Origin: Acanthaster planci | Lineage: Eukaryota > Echinodermata > Asteroidea > Valvatida > Acanthasteridae | Assembly (NCBI RefSeq): GCF_001949145.1 | Contig: NW_019091391.1 | Location: 1,086,487 to 1,150,486, forward strand | DNA length: 64,000 bases | Direction of reading: 5' to 3' | Shown here: in pieces, positions 1-34,900 of the stretch | Position numbering within the stretch: the first letter of the stretch is position 1 | Layout: every line of letters begins with the position of its first letter | Notes under the pieces: model-generated | What the model was told of the DNA's origin: nothing | The model's database searches: none | What the model saw: only the letters and a program-made list of their open reading frames with translations | Program-made: the position numbers and the translations under genes

Positions 1-2702
1 CAGTTACAGTCAATAACGATATTGTAACCTTTAAAATACAAGCTACTGATCACCTCTGTGAACAGTTTTGGTGTCATGAAATTTAAAAACCTGAAATTCA
101 AAAATGACAGTGATCCAGGAAGTGGCACAAGTTCAGCTGACTCACTGACTGAGCACACGAGAACAAATCTCAGAAAATCCCACACAAGAAGTTCTTCAAA
201 GTTGATAAATTGTAGTATTACCCCTAAATATACATACATGAACAAACTTATTTTCAGAAAAGTAGGCATAACGTTAGTAGTTACTTTCTTCACTGTGCAT
301 GTGGGTACATTTTCAAAGGGTTAATAAAAATGGAAATCAGGTCAATAGACCTACATACAGTACATGATTGATGTAATTGCAAAGGCTTTGGAACTCAGTA
401 CAGTACACAGTGACAGTAGCAAGCGTGTGAACTCAACATTTTTGTCATGTATGATGTAGGCCTACGTAGGCCTACATGATCATGGATGTAGACCTATTGA
501 AAGGTAGACCCATAAACGGGGCCAGACGTATACTCCTCCGTCATATACTTGGCCCTGTCCCGATTCATAGGGATTTCTTTCGAAAAACTTTCCGGGGACA
601 TAACTAAATATCCGCTTAATTTTATGAGCTGAAATTGCACAGTTATGTTCACTACTTACGGGGTAAACTATCCCTAAGGTTGCTGATTGCAGAAAACTCT
701 CTTAATTTTCCTAGAGGAAAAAATTTTGCATTTTTGTTGCCCTTTTCCCTCTCTGGATGAATTTTGCCACACTTGCACAAAACTGACAGCTGTTGCATCA
801 CTTGAGTGCGACTCGCGCTACCAATGATTGGACAGGGAACCAGCCAAGGGTTTTACGTACCGGTATTAGCTGCACATGTCAGTAGGATAGTGTACATGCA
901 ATGTTAGAATTCTGGAAATACTTATATGCCAAAGATTGTCAGTCTGGCAAGAAAGACTGGGATTTTGCCTTCTCATCTGAGGTAATTAATGATGCATCCA
1001 AGTGCCTGGCCTTCCCAAATTCAAAGGCCAGGCATCTCATGCACGCCAGTAAATTTACATGAACAGTACATGCAATTTTAGAATTCTGGAAGTGAAATAC
1101 GTGTACTTTAATACAGGTATGCTGAAGTGTATCATAACTTGCTTGGAAGATTTTTATTCACGCTGCAGCCAAGTGCCTGCCTTCCAGAGTTGACGAGATT
1201 GAGTTGACTTGGGACCAAGTTGACCTGAGACAGTGTTGACTCGGAGCGAGGTGATTCCAGACCAAGTTGGCCACTTCACACTGATGAGTATACAGTGTGT
1301 TTACATTGCCATGTTTCGCCAGACCATATCCAAATCTTTAAAAAGGCAATTTGTAGAGTCCAAATTTCTCAAACTATTAATATTAACTGGTCTACATCAT
1401 CCTGATGCAGTCGCGTCAAATATCGTGTCAAAAATTCAAATATGCAGAGCATGCCAAAGTGAAGTTGGGCTAGCACTCAGAAAAATGGTTGACCTTCATG
1501 ATCTCCCACTGATAATATGGGATGGCCTAACATAATTTACAGCTGCACGTGAGCACATCATCACACCCAACGACTTGCTTAGGACAGGAGGGAATAAACA
1601 ATTTGCAAGATGTGTGGAAAACCTAAGTGGGCATAGGCCTACTAAAGTTACTCATGTCATTTTCACAGAAACTGGCCATGTACATGGCAGGCTGGTGTTG
1701 ATCCTAGTACTTTTAGTAGGATTAGTCTCAACATGGTCTTTTCCTTTCTCAAGGACTAGGCTGCCTATGAATTTTATTCTTGTAAAGTGTGGAATAATAA
1801 AAGCATAATATTGTAGGCTAGTTAGTAATAGTAGTAGCACGGAGCTACTAGTAGTACTCCGTATCACATACTAGGCCCAGATTAGTCCCAGATTAGGCTG
1901 TAGTGGCTCGCTTTTATAATCTGTCTCTTAATATCTGTCTCCATCACAGCCCTACTTCAAGGCATGTCTTAAATGCCTGAAATCCAAACTGCAGGATTGT
2001 CACAAACTTTGAATCCTAATATCTTCCGAAATAAGAATGACTCGACAATTTACTTACACCGGCGTATTTCCCAGAGTTTGGACATTCATACCAGCACCCT
2101 AAAGCTTTCCAAAATTATTGATTTTCAGATGTACGGCGCCTCGAAAAACCCGGCCTGTACTGTTACATGCCGATCATGGGCGGCGCCATTTTTAAAAACG
2201 AAAGCAGCGTTCTGGGGGGAACCGTACCACTGCACCCGTACCCACGTGTTGTTTGCAGCGCGTCTGCCCGTAGTCTGTCCGCCATATCCGTGTTCTGTGC
2301 ACGTACAAAACGGGATTTGGGGGCGCAGGCCTCTAATTCAAGTGAGAATTTCTGGCCAGCTCATTAGCATTAAAAGTGCCCCCAACAGTATCTTTTGGAA
2401 AAGGAGATTGTTTGGGCCCCAAAATGGTGAGATTGTGTAAATCCTTGCTAGGGTCAACTCCCTGGGTCTTTGAGCTTTCATATGAGAGCAGAATGGCTAA
2501 AAACTACGGTTGAAAAATGGTCCTAAGTGCCCAAGAAAGTTGAGGGTTGCCACTTGAAAAATGGCTGCAATCCAGACTTCGGGAAAATCACTTTTTGGGG
2601 GGTGATTTTGTTTTGTTTTAAAAATGTAATTGGTTAACCCACAAAATATTGAAAGATTAGTGACCAGACAAGAATTTCAATTGTGTTTCAGATTTCTCAG
2701 AA
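1..2702. other. Intergenic stretch with no recognisable gene
   Basis: I see no convincing gene here. The open frames are short and unlike any family I recognise, including one ATG frame of 155 codons at 1973-2440. The stretch contains a perfect 24-bp palindrome at 454-477 and scattered TAGGCCTA and ACATGTAC palindromes typical of some deuterostome genomes. Any gene would lie outside the window or be non-coding. Confidence 0.5.
454..477. repeat. Perfect 24-bp palindrome with two GTAGGCCTAC units
   Basis: Two copies of the self-complementary decamer GTAGGCCTAC lie side by side, flanked by AT on the left and AT on the right. The whole 24-bp segment reads the same on both strands. The palindrome stops at 453/478, where both bases are G. 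No function is claimed. Confidence 0.8.
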
Positions 2703-2779
2703 ATGTTGGCGTGCATGTTATTGGGCCCTGAACAGTGCTGGTTTTACACCGTTTTCAATGGGGCCTTGAATTGGGGAGG

Positions 2780-3212
2780 TCCTTTATCTAATTGTGACCA
2801 ATTGTACATCTTACAAAAACGTGCTGTCCGAATAATTTCTCATGCTGGATATTATTATGACCGCACGGCCCCATTGTTCTCTAAACATAAAGTGCTAAAG
2901 GTATTTGACCTTTATAAATATCAGTTAGGTAAATTTATGTATAAATGTATGAAAGATAAGCTGCCATTGTATTTTAAATCATACTTTAAACTTACCTCAA
3001 ATGTTCACTCATATCATACCAGAAGTACCTCTCAAAAGAAATTATATGTTGATACCAATAAAACTTCATTACACAAAAATAGTCTTGCACAATGCGGTGT
3101 CCAATACTGGAATAGCCGAACTGAAATTATAACAGCAGCGCCCACTTTATTAACATTTGCTCTAAAGTTGAAAAATCTAATACTTTCTGCATACATCACC
3201 TGTACCGACTAG
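2780..3212 (+). mobile_element. Truncated LINE reverse-transcriptase C-terminus (CR1/L2-like)
   Basis: The plus-strand frame ending at the stop at 3210-3212 encodes the typical C-terminal tail of a non-LTR retrotransposon polymerase. A segment reading YILQKRAVRIISHAGYYYDR is followed by TAPLFSKHKVLKVFDLYKYQLGK-type sequence, and then a YHTRSTSQKK segment with a closing WNS motif. This 'LQKRAxRII ... TxPLF ... LKxxDLY' pattern belongs to the C-terminal region of CR1/L2-group ORF2. The catalytic reverse-transcriptase core and the endonuclease are absent, so this is a 5'-truncated dead copy. The in-frame ATG at 2703 is incidental. The exact clade is not determined. Confidence 0.8.
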
Positions 3213-6200
3213 AATTGTATTTTGATGCTTTGTATTATCTCCTGCCTGTCAGTGTTAGTCCGTATTGCCAAAAACATGTACATGTCTTGTATTATCCTAT
3301 GTTATAATATGAATGTCTGTCAAAAGGTTAGGGTACAAAAGCAAATCTATGCTTCACCCTTTACCTAAATGTTGTTCTTTAACGTGTTAATGTGTGTTAA
3401 TTAGTGGACTGTACCCTTCAAGGCAGCGTGAGTTTTGCGTAGTAACAGTCTACCGCCCTCTGTTGGTTCTGTCTAGAGAACAGTATATACTCGTTGGGTG
3501 TGACGTCATACTTTTTCCCAATCATGCACAACAAACTTTACTAAGGATGGTTGTTGGTGCAAAAAATAACAATAAAATGTAAAAAACCCTCTGTACCCGG
3601 CTGTTGAATAATTACATAATAAATGCTATGAAATGCTAAGTAAGGACATAAGTTATTCTGATCATTCAAAGATAATGCAAAAGCTGATACCTGTCACACG
3701 TGAAATTATGAAAATTTTGGCCGCCCAAACAAAATGAAAGTCAAGAATTCGCTCAACTTTCAGTTCATTTCAAGACACATTTATTTCAATACCTTGCAAC
3801 AACACAAATTTGTGCCGTACAGTATAAAAACACAAAAAAAATATAGGCAAAGAACAAACAAGAGTATAAAATCCACTTCCTTAAAAAAGCAAACTTTAAA
3901 GTTAAGTTCTCATGAGGTGGGTTTGAGCAAATAGTGCGAACAGACCATACTGAACCTCCTGGGGGCCGGGGGCTGAACACTTTTTTCAAGCCGGTAACGG
4001 CTTCAGAGCCTGGATGGTGCGCTCGTACAAGGTTAGCGCACTTCTTCGGCCCGACAGCCGCGGATTTGCGCGGACATCATCGGTCATCGCCACGCGGCTG
4101 CAACTTTGTCGTAATTGGACCAAATTTATCAAAGTCACGTCGCTGTGTCGTATAGGCCTACCCCCGATCCCGGTGTATGCCCACAAACATTGTTGATATG
4201 CCGATGCACGCTGTTTTGCGTATTGCCTTTCACAACCACTGGAAATCGGGCCAGAGATTTTCCAGTAAACCCGGATAAACTTTCCTTGTATCATTGGATT
4301 TCTTGTTGAGGATTGAATACGAGCGTTAGGTTAACTTGAGGGAATGGGCTAAATCCCACAAAATTGGTAACTCTCAGAAATTCGTAGAAATTCGACATTA
4401 TCGACAACACACCTGTGCAAGCAAAACCAAATGTTTAAATCCTGGTTTCGGGAGGTCCAATACTTATATATGTAGTGAACATAGATACCTATCCCTTGTT
4501 CTTTCCTTGACACATTTTCTGACGGCGGTTTCTGAAGGCGTAGAGAGCCACTCTTTAGACCAAGCCCCTTGTATGTGGTCAAGGGCATCGTGGGGGGGGG
4601 AGGGGTCCTCCCCTGTCAGAAAAATTGGAAAAAAGGGAGAAGACAAGAAAAAGCCAACGAAAGGGGGATGAAAATCCCCAATTTGCTCAAATGTATTTCG
4701 AAATGAACCCCTTGCGACCGTTAACGGTTTGTCAGTTTGCTGCTGATAAGTGCTGTATGCCCTCCCCAAGATATGAGTCGTATCACTGGTTCTCAGAAAC
4801 AAAACGTACACGGTTTATCAATGCATGGAGGCACGTATAAACTTTTCGGTGTCTGTCTGTGAAAAGCAGAACTAAATTTGTGAAGTACAGGGTTCGTATT
4901 AGTTGCCGGTGCATTCGACACCAAGAGAGCAAAAAAGGCCGATGCACATGACAGCAACACAAACCTCCCTGCTCTATGCTCTGCTCACAAGGCAGTGCTT
5001 ACATCCCTTTTTAGGACTGTCTGTTTCCTCTGAAGATAGCATGGCAGAAGTCCGCGGTGACACACGGTCTCTACACATTTTACTCGGCCGGTCCTTCTCA
5101 ATCGAAAGTTTCTGCGCATAAAGGGCTTTAATATTAATAGACCGTTTAAGAGGAAAAGCGGGCCGTCTGTGCTGCTGTCTTTTATGCGGCAAAGTGGCGA
5201 CTTAGCGCCGCTCGGACGCTTTCATTAATCGGAGACGCCCTGCTGCTTTCACGGGAAGAGACAATCCTGATTAATATCAAGTTTGGAAGATTCACCGGAC
5301 GAGTTCGTCAGAGGTGCGGTGCTATGCTGAGCTGAGCGCATTGAACTGTTCAGGGCACATCCACCCCGGCACCAAGCCCAACCCGATACGTGCTTGGTCA
5401 ACAAAACTCGTCCTCAAGAAAAACTTCGGGCCAAGGGTTTTGGTTTTTATATCAGTTCACCAAACATTAATTATCTAGCAGCCTGTTCAGCACCTGGTAA
5501 AATTGTTCACACATGTGCAAGTTAATTAAAATGATGAGGTCATCGGCCCACCAATTGACAAATTTGATTATTACCATTGGTTCGTAATCGAAGGGGGGTG
5601 GGGATAAACGCGCGCACTTTCTGCGTGACCCGAGGAAAGACATAAACCAGCTCGCACAAGTTCGCCAAAGTTCAAGTTGACGACGCCACTGCGGTCTGTG
5701 GAGTGGCCCATGACAGAGTCGTGTAGTACCATTGGGCAAGGACCCACGCTCTATGGTAGTTACACCTCTGGCAAGATGATAGCGGTAAGGCACAAGGTGA
5801 AAATAACTCACATCCGACACTTCGGATAATTTAGCCGGGAGATACTTCAAAGTTTCAGAAGATATCTTGGTTTGCTAACTTTTTGAAATGTACTACCTTC
5901 CGCCATGGTAACACCCAACAATAGCGCTAACGCCAATATTAAACGATCATCTTAACGAAAAATGTACTTCCTTCCGCCATGGTAACACCCTACAATAGCG
6001 CTAACGCCAATATAAAACGATCATCTTAAACGAAAATCAATGTACATTCGAGCAATACTTATTATTTTATTACTAACAGTTATGAAGAATTGACCTTTTT
6101 GAAAAACATGAGTATTCAAAGAATTCTTATTCCTAATTATTGACAAAAAAATCTCTGTTGCCTTGACGGAGTGAAATCACTTTGTGCAATGTGCCTGAAG

Positions 6201-8011
6201 GTAACCCTCGATTTTAGGAAGGGGAGACTGCCCTTTGAGATGCAGGGGTGGGCAGTTTGAACATCAGACATTTGTGTTACTAAATCATGTAAAAAGTTAT
6301 TCAAGCGCACTGTCGCACGATTGCTAGAAATTTTGGACGCTTTTCCAGCAGTATGTGCCAAAAATGAAAATACACGTTACCCTGAAAGTTTAACAAATCT
6401 TTGAGAATAATTTGATACTCTCTTACTCTTTAAGTATTTGTTATCGATATTAAGCAGTGTGAAATAAATTTTAATCACTAGCAGATTGCTTTCGAATCAT
6501 TGACGGAAACTCACAGCTGTTGAAGCATAAAGGTTCTTCACATCACGTTGATAACATGAAACGAAAAAAAATGCTATCGTTTGAAACTGCATAGTTAATT
6601 TTAGCGCAGACATGGAAGAGATAAGTTGTGGTTATTCCATGGGGCGGTACTTGGATATTATAAAGTGCTTTTCGTTTGGCGTCCAGCTTGATAAAACGTG
6701 CCCTCGGCACCCTGCGCCTACTCCGACTGAGAAACAAAAACAATGGCTTGCGGGGTCAAAGGTTACCGCCACGATTGATAAACAGCAGGACCGCGGCTGA
6801 GCTAGCTGGCTACACCATGCGCCACTTGAGGCAATAAACAAGACCATCAGTGGGGGTATGGTTTCGAGGCTTATCTGGAGATTATTACGTAATCGTGCCT
6901 GATTCCTGGGAATGGCTTGTCAGAAAAGAGACGCCTGTATATGGTGGTTGGAAGCTTGGAGTTTTTGAACACGGGTGGAAGCATGGTGGAATACATTTTT
7001 TTGTTCCTGAATGGTTGAAGATTTTCGGGGTCTGAACATACCGCGTGTCCTCAACTTATCAAGAACCCTAACTTGAAACTATTACAGCAGTCAGCAAGGA
7101 CTGAAAATAATCCTGTAATATAAAGTTTGCATGACTGTTTTTTAGCATTGCCTTTTTTTTTCAAAAGAAATAATTCCACATTTTTATATTAATTTGATTA
7201 ATTTTAAATCTTTGGAAATGAAAATTAATAGGCCCATGAGAGTAATCACTGAACTGATTTGTACTTATGATAATCATCTTCGTTTATTTAGTGGTTATTT
7301 TTTTAGATTTGTGTTTTCTGAAGAGAAGTGCTTCTTGTATTCATCTTATACCGTTTGAACGTTTTTCTTATAAAATATAGAATGGTACTTTAAGGTTGGT
7401 ACAAAATTGTATCCGCCTCATATGAACAAAATAAAAGTCAATGAACAGCAATTCAGTTTTGACAGGAAAACATCCAGGCTGATTTTCTTTGACTCGTGTT
7501 TGGTACATGTATCATTTTCTTGGGAGCGAAAGTCATTCAAAATGTTTATGACAGCCGGTTACAGCCATTTTTGTCTCATCAAGGAGGAATAATGTTTAAA
7601 GCGGAAAGTGAAACAAAGGTCAAACTGCAACTTGCCAAACTTTTGTTTATCGAGATTTATGGAAGGTAAACTTTGTGCCCTATTGGCAAGGTGTATGCCG
7701 TCAGAAACTTGGAACTACGGGAGAGGGCTGATCCGGACATAAAGCACCCACTAAACTGACTTTGTTTACGTCACATGGGTTAAACAAAACGCTAGAAAGA
7801 TGAGGGAGGAAGAAGTTGGTGGGGTGCCTCTTTACGTTTTTTTTCGTCATCTTGATTATCAAACCAGCCGACCCCATCCCGCGGAGCTGGGTCGGCTAGA
7901 GCTGATGATGAGCTGTGCGCGACGTTCATTGGCTGTCGCCTTGATTGGCATCCCATGCTAGGAATTTGATGTCCATGTCACTTCTGAGGGTCATAATCAT
8001 TTTCCAAACCC
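3213..8011. other. Intergenic stretch upstream of ZCCHC24
   Basis: No gene is supported. The first few hundred bases probably include the 3' tail of the LINE fragment. A 74-bp tandem duplication lies at about 5888-6034. The rest is AT-rich unique-looking sequence until GC and CpG content rises from about 7.7 kb towards the ZCCHC24 first exon. Confidence 0.5.
5888..6034. repeat. Tandem duplication, 74-bp unit, two copies
   Basis: A unit beginning AATGTACTACCTTCCGCCAT recurs 74 bp later (5888-5961 and 5962 to about 6034) with only a few substitutions and small indels. Both copies carry the AATAGCGCTAACGCCAATAT segment and the ACGATCATCTTAA segment. A partial third start (AATGTAC) follows at about 6039. 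Confidence 0.85.
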
Positions 8012-8244
8012 GAGAGAGAGAGAGAGAGAGAGTCTGTGTAGTCGTTACGGAATACACCAGGGCCTGTCTGCACCCCCGGAGTACTATACAAGCTGTTTGG
8101 ATGAAGAGTTAGTTCAGCAATTTTTGGGGGTAGAGAAATTTTTTTTTCTTGGGGGGTTCGAGAGGCTTAGCCGTCTGGCGTAAAGTGCTGTTTGGCGATC
8201 GAGGTTGAATGAGGCACACGGACGCGGCGGGCTTGACTGGCAAC
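7740..8244 (+). promoter_or_regulatory. ZCCHC24: Probable ZCCHC24 promoter and 5' UTR
   Basis: This stretch sits directly upstream of the first coding exon and is richer in G, C and CpG than the flanks. It contains a GA dinucleotide tract at 8012-8032. No clear TATA box or initiator could be fixed, so the transcription start is unknown. The assignment rests on position and composition only. Confidence 0.35.
8012..8032. repeat. (GA)n microsatellite
   Basis: An uninterrupted GA dinucleotide tract of about 21 bp lies some 210 bp upstream of the preferred ZCCHC24 start codon. GA tracts near animal promoters can bind GAGA-type factors, but nothing here tests that. Confidence 0.9.
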
Positions 8245-30054
<21,810 letters not shown>

Positions 30055-33000
30055 GTCGCCTACCACCTCTTCCCCGGTCCCCCCCTCCCCCCCCCAAAGG
30101 ATTTGACGCCTCTTCTGTCTCACTCACAGGCCCACAGAGAGACCATTTCCAGTTGAAACATCACTGCGAAACCTCTTGTAATCACGGCACACATTGTACA
30201 GCCAGCTCTTAATATGAACAGCACCCATACCGTAACCTACTGCTACTAAAGGGAAATTTGTGCATGTCAAATCTACTTTAGGGGAATTATGCCATTAGTC
30301 TGTATTTCAATTCTGGCAATAACTAGGTTCTTGTTGTTATCACAAGGCTGATCCCAGCAAACTGTTTGCAACAAGCATTGACTGTGTTTTGGTACAAGGT
30401 GGAAGACTTGTATTTGATAAATGTATTTATGTGTAATTCTGATTTGGAATCTGATGTATTTTTTTTTCTGGGTTCACGGTTGATAATTGATGTCCCACTT
30501 TCTTCTGCCTTGACCCTGTGAGTGGTTTGCCTAGCAAGGGTTTGAGAGTTGTTATGCTCAGCATGGAAACATTTTTGTTAAGCAAAAAAAAAAGTCTTCA
30601 GCTAAGATTTTGATGCACTTTGTAGCAGCTGCATGAATCTTGTGGGGGGTGCAGTGGTTGTTTCTCAGGATTTGGGAATCCACATCATCCAAAAGGGATG
30701 TGTATGCTCTGTAACTAACTGAAGGGGTTTGCTAGTTTCAATTGTATGAAGAGCCCTTCTATATTGCTGACAAACAAAAGCAATTGGAATTTCCCGGCCG
30801 GTAGTCAATTTGTGTTTCAGTGACGTCAAAAACCCATCATGGTCAATTGCAAGCATTTTCAAGCCTTCTTTAACTTCTTGTAGCCTAGCAAGAGCAGAAT
30901 GCCTTTTTGGAAGTAGATCTTGTGGCATGCTGTATCATCCAATAAATTTCTTGGGTTTTTGAAGGCTCACTTGAAAAGATTCTTAATGCCAGAACTGATT
31001 CTGATTCACAAATAACTGATTTTTTCTCGAGACTTTATCATTGTTTATTCTTAATGGAAACCTCCTGGCTGTTATTGTGCATTTCTACTTTGTTGCTGCT
31101 CTCTTCCAAAACTGGCATCATCTGATGCAAAGACTGTCTTCTGAAACTGAACAAATGAAGAGTTTGGGCTTTCATGGGCATATATCCTGTGCGCCCAAAC
31201 TGGGCTCGAGTTTTGGCCTGATCCGTTTCTCACAAAACTCTCAACTTAAACAGAACCTCAAAATGCAGTTGATTTGAGTTATGTAGGTTGTTAACGAAAT
31301 ATTTTTTGTTTTAGAACAAAAAATATGAAAGTTGTGAGAAACTTTTCTCGTGTTGGTGTAGCGCCTTGCTTCTTGCCTTGTGTATATATAGGTGTATATA
31401 GTGCCCATGGTTTGTTTTTGACCAATGCTACACGCTCAACATGCATTTCACAAATCATCACCAACCCCTCAATGAAGAAAATCAGTCAGTAAAAACCGGT
31501 GTGCGTTTTAAAGAATGGACAGGCAGTCTTATGAGGTTTGATGATTTTTAACTAACAAAAATTCAAAAATTTGATTTTAAGAGCTTTTGTGCTAGGCGGC
31601 TTTGTACAGGTAGAAGTCAGTGTGATTGTAGTAGAGTTAGGTTGACTTGTGTTTGTAAACAGTTCTAATCAGCACTATTTTTGTGAGATTTGTGTTATTC
31701 AGAATTTTTTATGAATTGTTTATGATGCAAGAGGAACATTGATGAAATCAAAATAAGGGCTTTTTATGAGGTTTTTAGTCAAGAAGTACAGAGATCTTTG
31801 AAGAGTCGGATTTGAAGACCACATCGACCTGACCGGAGTGTTTATTGGAGTAAATTGCATCTTCACTGTCTGTTGAACATTATTTCTCAGCCCAACAGGT
31901 TACCAGCCAATGTGCTCTGTGATGTCTGCTGCCCTTGGCAGGTACCCAGCTAAGGTTTTGCTTTGCACATCGCACCAAAATTGTTATACGTGTGGGTAGC
32001 TCTACTAAGTTGGGCCAGGGCCCTGCTTGCCCAAGACACGGCCACAAACCGGTATAGATAATGTCCAAACATGTTGATCATGTTTTGAATCATTCTCTGT
32101 CAGAGTTCTTTAAATCAAGTTTGTGTGGTTTTCAGCTCCGACAACTGTCGCCTTCTTCACCAGGGCTGGTATCAAGTTTTTCCCAGTGATAGGGAAACTT
32201 TCTGTCAATTCATCACGTTATATCATTCACTGGCTTTTATTTGGAAATGAAATCGATCACAAATGTGAAATCGGTGTGGAATGTATCATTTGTGGAACAT
32301 TTGCCTCACAGTCAGTGGAAAAACAAACATATACAAATGTAGTGAATTTAGCATTGATTCATTTGGCTAGTTTTAGAGCGTTTCTGTCACCAATGTTGTA
32401 TAAATTGAGTAAAAACCCTTGTGGTTCATTGTCACGTAACATTCATGCCTATGTATTCGCCGTTTATTTTTAAGTCTAATCAGTATCAACAAGCTTAAAA
32501 TTAGAAAAACTTTTTTGTTTTTAGATTCGACATTGGCTTTAATATTTTTCAAATTGTATGCATATATTGTTCCAAAAGAAGGTACATGTATTTCGTAGTG
32601 CAAGTCGCACCAACATTTCTTTCCTAATGCTTTCCTCTGTAAGCCGTACTGGTACTTGATTTTTGAAGGAGTTTTTATCGATGGAGATTTTTTTTCAGTG
32701 GAACTTAATTCAAGCTCCGTTTATTTAGGGGCAAGTTAGGAGAGTTGGTTTCTTATCTATATACAGTCAGAATTTTCCACTAATATTTAATAAGTTGGGT
32801 TATGTGTGTATATTATATGAGTGTTACAATTTTTTCTTCTTATTTCTGTAGGATACAATAATGTGTGTATTTTAGCTCTCTGTTCTGATATTACTAAAAA
32901 AGAAAAAAAAAGTCAAGATTTATGGATATTTTTTTCCTGGAAACAAGACAAAGGGATATATGTATAAATAGTTAGTGCTAGTGGCTTTTTCAATGACAAT

Positions 33001-34900
33001 GAAGTGTTTTCATTATAAAATTATTGTCATGACACCTTCGATGTTGTTGTTCTCACTTAAAATGGTGGTTTGTTTGATATATTTCATGTATATTTGTCGT
33101 ACGTGCACATGTGTGTGTAGTTGAGCTTGAATGGCTTTGGTAAGTTGGGAGGGTCAATGAAAAATGCATGTACCTTAACAATACACCCATAAAACTGTTT
33201 TACAGTTTCACGACCAGCCCAAAACGATATTTCCGGGGTACTGATTTTTTTCCCTATTATTTATAAGGAGTTTTGCCGAATATCCACCACATCCGTTCAA
33301 AAAGGAACACTCATTGGCAGCAAAAAGTGCATTTCTCGGCCAGTTTTGTTATTCTCGTATCATGACACTTGCTTTAAAGACTCCTTGGTTTGGGCGAATC
33401 AAGTTTGCGTCTAATGTTGTGAAGATTTTAGACTTAATATTTCATGGACGCGATCATAATAATGAAACCTGTGGCCAGCTTCAGCATGGAAAACTGGTTC
33501 TTATGGAGAAGTTAAAAAGACACTCAATTCTTTACATAAGGGACTTTTTTCCGAGTTAAAACTGGTAAATGTGGGACAGCCATATTTCAGTGGTTGACTT
33601 TTTCTTGAATTCCGAAAATCTCGGGAAAGATTTTATTTTTAATTTTGTACCGTGCATGCAGTAGGCTTTAATGATTTATGAAGTGGGCCTGCATGTTCAT
33701 TGATTTCATTGATGGGATTTCGGCCAGTCGGCCTGTATTTTGTTTCTCTCGATTTGAGGTTAAAAGGCGAGATATTTCAGTGTTTGCATTGCGATGTGTT
33801 TTTAAACATCTTGTAATTGCCAGCGGATGCCAATTGTTTGCCAATATCAAAATGTAGACACCAAATTTCTTCATGACTTGATCAAGTTATAGTTTGTAAT
33901 TGATACAGATTCTCGTAGTAGAGATGTAGTTTGTGTCATGTTGTTTATCCGAGTTATTAGAGTAAATTTCATTGACAAGTTTACCGTATGTACATTTAGA
34001 ATGAGCATTTGATAAAAGAATGTTAATATTTTTCTGTATCTAAGTACGATGTAGCGTTTTATGCGAGACACATCAGTGGGTATGTGTTTGTATTCTTACG
34101 AAAACTAGTCAACTCAACCGTGAGATTGGGGATGATGAGAGCCACCCCTGCTTCCAGAATAGTGTGTCTTGAAACAGTGATTTTTATCTTAACGTTTGGG
34201 ATGTACTATTTGTGTTCTGTGGCGTGTTTGGAGGGGTGTTGTTGTGCTTCTTCTTTTCTTCGGATTGGGTTTAAAGTAGTTCAACTGCCGTCTGTTATAT
34301 GCAGGGTATATTTGCTGTTTATAATTATATAGCCGACACCATGATTGAAAATAATTATTCATGATTATAAATTGTTATGCAAAACGAATCATGCGAAGAC
34401 TTTTGGAGTTATATTATGCTGTTTTGGATAGTTCCAAACGGTCGTTTTTAACATGATATTTGAGTATAATGTCTTGCCATGTGCATACTATTGAAGGATT
34501 GCGGTGTTTACTCTATATATTTTGTTGCGTCACTAACTTTGCACTTATGGGAAGTTTTTTACACGTTTGTAAGTCGAATTCACGAAAGAAGTACATGTAT
34601 AACTATTTTTTCGCATGGATGTTCACATTGTGGAGTAAAGATGTAATTGTTTTTTTTTTTTCAGAAATGGCTTTGAAACTATTTTTCTCACGTAGAATAG
34701 GAACTTGTAGGTAATTTCTGAAGGGCAAAAATCATGGCAGTACCGTAACAACAAGTGAAAGTCGAGCATGTTGTGGCATTTTGAGTGAAATTAGGTCTTC
34801 CAAAAAGCCATTGATGGTGCATATAAGTCAAATAACTTTATTTTACGTTGGTTACTCAAATCATGATCACAAGTGTAGAGTAAATCTGTTGCGTAGATCT
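30055..34900 (+). other. ZCCHC24: Probable ZCCHC24 3' UTR and downstream T-rich sequence
   Basis: No gene is supported. The sequence is T-rich on the plus strand and mostly unique-looking. A canonical AATAAA at 30941-30946 would give a 3' UTR of about 0.9 kb. Vertebrate ZCCHC24 has a long 3' UTR, so transcription could run further. The end cannot be fixed from sequence. Confidence 0.4.
30941..30946 (+). promoter_or_regulatory. Candidate poly(A) signal for ZCCHC24
   Basis: This is the first canonical AATAAA downstream of the ZCCHC24 stop on the plus strand, 887 bp after it, followed by a T-rich stretch. Usage is unproven. Confidence 0.4.

Noticed and set aside
1973-2440. Plus-strand ATG frame of 155 codons
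   Set aside because: The amino-acid composition looks random, it overlaps another open frame, and no family is recognisable.
32123-32473. Open frame of 116 codons after ZCCHC24
   Set aside because: It lies in the T-rich region downstream of the ZCCHC24 stop, has biased hydrophobic codons from T-richness, and matches no family.
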